Source of the DNA: Burkholderia gladioli
GTDB lineage: Bacteria; Pseudomonadota; Gammaproteobacteria; Burkholderiales; Burkholderiaceae
Assembly: GCF_000959725.1 (NCBI RefSeq)
Contig: NZ_CP009322.1
Location: forward strand, 3,863,514-3,927,513
Direction: 5' to 3'
DNA length: 64,000 nucleotides
In this document: positions 61,400 through 64,000 of the stretch, piece by piece
Layout of the letters: each line of letters opens with the position of its first letter
Position numbering within the stretch: the first letter of the stretch is position 1
Translations under genes and position numbers: made by a program
The notes under the pieces: generated by a model
Seen by the model: only the letters and a program-made list of their open reading frames with translations
What the model was told of the DNA's origin: nothing
Database searches by the model: none

Positions 61400-63658
61400 T
61401 TACTGATAGAGGTTCAAGGTCAGCATCGCCGAGCGGCCCGGCGCCCAGGCCGCGTAGATCGGGTAGGCGGTGGCGTAGTACTTCTTGTCGAAGAGGTTCT
61501 GCACGTTCAACTGCAGGTCGATCGACTTCGTCACGTGGTAGGTGGCGGCGGCGTCGAAGCGTGCGTAACCCGGCGTCCATTTGCGCGCGGTGGCCGACAC
61601 CGACGCGTAGGTCAGGCTCGACACCGTCGCGCCCACGCCGAGCGTGAGCTTGGGCAGCGCGTCGTAGCTGGTCCACAGCGTGAAGTTGTGCTTGGGCACC
61701 ATCACCATCGGCAGGCCCGAGGCGGTCGGGCTGCCGGCGCCGGCATTGGTGGTGACGGCGTTCAGGTAGGAGTAGCCGCCGAACAGGTGCCACTTGCGCG
61801 TGACGTCGCCGGCGAAGCCGAACTCGAAGCCGCGCACGCGCTGCGAGCCGGCATTGACGGTGTGGCCGAGGCCGTCGGAGACGCGCGCATTGGTCTTGTC
61901 GGTCTGGAACAGCGCGGTGCTCAGCGACAGGCGCTGGTCGAGCACGTCCCACTTCGCACCCACCTCGATATTGCGCGAGCGCTCCGGCGAGAGGTCCTGG
62001 TTGGTGGCGGTGAGCTGGTCGTTGCCGCCGCCGATGCCGGCGTTCGCGCCGGGCGGATTCGACGAGGTGCCGTAGGAGGTGTAGAGGCTGAGCGTCTCGA
62101 CCGGCTTGAACACCAGGCCGAACTGGTAGCTGAACAGGTTCGCGGTATTGCTCAGGTCGGCCACGCCGGCCTGTTTCGCGCGCACGTCGTAGCGGTCGTA
62201 GCGCAGGCCCGCGTTGAAGCGCCAGCGTTCCGAGAGCCGCACCGTGTCGAACAGGTAGGCCGAGGCGACGTCGGTGCGAGTGTTGGTGGTCGCGCCGGGA
62301 AAGCCCTTGTCGCCGTTCAGGACCAGGTTGCCGGTCCAGGGATTGTTGGGGTTCCAGCTGCCCAGCGGCGTGCAGTTGAAGGCCACCGAGCAGGGGCCGC
62401 CCGTGCGGATGTTGTTGCCCTTCGCGTCGCTGACGAGATATCCCTCGTAGCGGCTCTGCTCGTGGCTGAACTCGATACCGCCCGTCAACGTATGCTCCAT
62501 GCCGAACAGCGTGGCACGGCCGGTCAGCTCGGTCTGGTTGGCGATGCTGTTGGTCGCGTACTTGCCGCTCTTGGCCTGCAGGGCGATGAGGTTCGAGGTC
62601 GGCGAGGTGAGTTGCGGATTGGTGGCGACGTAGTCGAGCGTCGAACGGCCGACCATGGTGGTGTTGCGCAGCTTCCAGCCGCCCTCGAGGCGATGCTCGA
62701 CGCGCACCTCGGCCGTATCGGTCTGGCCGTAGCGGTAGTCGCGCGTGTTCAGGCCGTAGAACAGCCCGCGATCGGACGGCACCGGCGTGCCGCTGGCGCG
62801 GAACGGCACGCTGAAGTCGGGCATGTCCCAGGAGTTCAGGTGGTAGTAGCTGACGGTGACCTGGGTCGGCGTGTTCAGGCCGAAGGTGACCGACGGCGCG
62901 ATGCCCCAGCGCTTGCTGTAGACGTCGGTGCGGCCCGCCTGGTCGCTGTCGTGGCCCATCACGTTCAGGCGCACGGCGGTGGTGTCGTTGAGCTTGCGAT
63001 TGACGTCGAGCGTCGCGCGCTTGTAGCTGTCGGTGCCGAAGCCGAGGCTGGCATTGGTGAAGTTGTCGTTCTTCGGCGCCTTGGTGACGATGTCGATGCT
63101 GCCGCCCACCGAGCCGCGCCCTGCGTAGACGGAGTCGGGGCCCTTGACGACACTGATCTGCTCGATGTCGAAGGTCTCGCGATTCTGCACGCCGGAGTCG
63201 CGCAGGCCGTCGACGAAGATCGAGTTGCGCGATTCGAAGCCGCGGATCACCGGCCGGTCCGCCGAGGGATTGGCGGCCGCGTCGCCGCCGAGGAAGGTGA
63301 TGCCGGGCACCGTGCGCAGCGCGTCGGCGAAGGTGGTCACGTTCTTCTCGCGGATCACTTCCTCCGGGATCACCGTGACCGAGCGCGGCGTGTCGAGCAG
63401 CGGCGCCGTGAACTTGTAGGACGGCAGCGTGCGCGTCTGCATTTCCGATTGCGCGGTCACCGAGATCGCGGGCAGGGTGCCGCCGCGAATAGAAGAGGAC
63501 TGCGAAGCGTCGTGCGAAGGCGAAGCGACGGGCGTGGTGCCGGCCGACGGGGGCGCGGCCGGGCTGGTTTGCGCGGCGGCGACGAGCGGGGTGAACAACG
63601 CGGAACAGGCGAGGGCCGATACGAGGACGCGAGGCCTCGTGCGAAGAGCGGTGGACAT
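61400..63658 (-). CDS. TonB-dependent siderophore receptor (catecholate type, Fiu-like)
   Basis: 752 residues: signal peptide (about 1-30), a plug domain (TLLDTPRSVTVIPEEVI-like KFTAPLLDTPRSVTVIPEEV, ADALRTVPGITFLGGDAA, PVIRGFESRNSIFVDGLRD, DSVYAGRGSVGGSID) and a 22-strand barrel ending in LNLYQ. It transports an iron-siderophore complex across the outer membrane using TonB energy. The receptor class is clear; catecholate specificity is inferred from overall Fiu-like sequence. Start at the ATG at 63658 (MSTALRTRPRV). A possible Fur site lies 55 bases upstream. Confidence 0.91.
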   Translation of the reverse strand: MSTALRTRPRVLVSALACSALFTPLVAAAQTSPAAPPSAGTTPVASPSHDASQSSSIRGGTLPAISVTAQSEMQTRTLPSYKFTAPLLDTPRSVTVIPEEVIREKNVTTFADALRTVPGITFLGGDAAANPSADRPVIRGFESRNSIFVDGLRDSGVQNRETFDIEQISVVKGPDSVYAGRGSVGGSIDIVTKAPKNDNFTNASLGFGTDSYKRATLDVNRKLNDTTAVRLNVMGHDSDQAGRTDVYSKRWGIAPSVTFGLNTPTQVTVSYYHLNSWDMPDFSVPFRASGTPVPSDRGLFYGLNTRDYRYGQTDTAEVRVEHRLEGGWKLRNTTMVGRSTLDYVATNPQLTSPTSNLIALQAKSGKYATNSIANQTELTGRATLFGMEHTLTGGIEFSHEQSRYEGYLVSDAKGNNIRTGGPCSVAFNCTPLGSWNPNNPWTGNLVLNGDKGFPGATTNTRTDVASAYLFDTVRLSERWRFNAGLRYDRYDVRAKQAGVADLSNTANLFSYQFGLVFKPVETLSLYTSYGTSSNPPGANAGIGGGNDQLTATNQDLSPERSRNIEVGAKWDVLDQRLSLSTALFQTDKTNARVSDGLGHTVNAGSQRVRGFEFGFAGDVTRKWHLFGGYSYLNAVTTNAGAGSPTASGLPMVMVPKHNFTLWTSYDALPKLTLGVGATVSSLTYASVSATARKWTPGYARFDAAATYHVTKSIDLQLNVQNLFDKKYYATAYPIYAAWAPGRSAMLTLNLYQ

Positions 63659-63712
63659 GGGCGAGAGAGCGTTATCGAAAGCGGTTTCGTCGAGCCGGAT
63701 GTTCGACTGAAT

Positions 63713-63735
63713 ATTGATATTAATGAGAATGATTC
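63713..63735. promoter_or_regulatory. Possible Fur box upstream of the siderophore receptor
   Basis: The stretch around TGATATTAATGAGAATGATTC contains successive hexamer-like units (GATATT, AATGAG, AATGAT) as in GATAAT-type Fur sites. About two thirds of the positions match the 7-1-7 consensus. Location and target suit iron control. Confidence 0.55.
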
Positions 63736-63784
63736 GTGATTGCGTTTCGGATTCTAGTGATCTCCTCGTGCTTTGTAAATGAAT

Positions 63785-64000
63785 GCTTTCAAAAATCCTG
63801 GGGTTTGTTGACGAGTGCGAAACCGTGACGCGGTGCGCTGTCGTGCCGGATCGAGGCAATCGAGCGAGCGGGACGAATCGTCATATCGATGCACGGCGCC
63901 CGGTGTCGATCACGGATGAATCATTGATTTGTTCGTGATGCGTGGCGTGGATGGACGAGATACCGCCAATCAGGGGCTGCCGGTTTGCAGGCGGTTCGCC
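63785..64000. other. Right edge of the window without a supported gene
   Basis: I see no convincing ORF, RNA gene or repeat in the last ~215 bases beyond the receptor promoter region. Confidence 0.5.

Noticed and set aside
60494..63739. Open frame of about 1081 codons on the plus strand across the DUF347 and receptor genes
   Set aside because: It runs antisense through two well-supported genes, has biased composition and no family likeness.
1..64000. CRISPR arrays, tRNA, rRNA, insertion sequences, prophage
   Set aside because: No spaced direct repeats, cloverleaf, transposase or phage gene was recognised on either strand by reading.

Overview
The window is about 68% GC, almost fully coding, and carries typical betaproteobacterial content. 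It is most likely a Burkholderia chromosome. The strongest clue is a complete copy of the Burkholderia bpeT/llpE/bpeE/bpeF/oprC (ceoR-llpE-ceoAB-opcM) efflux locus. An Aer-type chemoreceptor, two DUF4148 proteins and a PcaR/PcaF pair agree with this. A plant- or fungus-associated species of the B. gladioli/glumae type is a guess. No rRNA, tRNA, CRISPR array, IS element or prophage was found. The only accessory-looking DNA is a small toxin-antitoxin locus near 20 kb.

Layout, 0-20 kb: the 3' part of glyA; a DddL-like cupin; a LysR regulator divergent from a YdbC-like aldo/keto reductase; ilvE; a two-gene envelope operon (membrane protein and lipoprotein with an LprI-like end); pcaR divergent from pcaF, with a near-consensus promoter and PcaR-like operators; a methyltransferase-acetyltransferase pair; an Aer-like chemoreceptor behind a near-perfect sigma-28 promoter; the GABA module gabD-gabT with a divergent MocR/GabR-type regulator; and a branched-chain amino acid binding protein.

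Layout, 20-40 kb: a HigBA-like toxin-antitoxin pair under a perfect 38-bp palindrome; a ketopantoate reductase-like gene and an Lrp regulator; a DMT transporter; selD; a periplasmic purine nucleoside permease-like protein; a 34-residue ORF with a very strong ribosome binding site; a DUF4148 protein; a DapA-like enzyme, amino acid permease and LDH2-type reductase set that fits imino acid catabolism; and the five-gene salicylate-type RND efflux locus, in which the hydrolase-like LlpE lacks the catalytic serine.

Layout, 40-64 kb: a secreted GH135 (spherulin-4-like) enzyme, a DszC/SfnB-like flavin monooxygenase and a secreted PL7 lyase with an altered active-site motif; a CoiA-like protein; a ribitol operon (binding protein, ATPase, permease, ribitol 2-dehydrogenase, D-ribulokinase) preceded by an AraC regulator; a Fur-family regulator; an OmpR-type two-component system converging on a second RND efflux operon; a second DUF4148 protein; a DUF347 membrane protein; and a TonB-dependent siderophore receptor with a possible Fur site.

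The main themes are efflux and envelope, catabolism of GABA, aromatics, ribitol and possibly hydroxyproline, and extracellular polysaccharide attack. No single large undescribed system stands out. The best leads are the unusual active sites (LlpE and PL7), the GH135 enzyme, the toxin-antitoxin palindrome, the tiny ORF and the pcaF control region.
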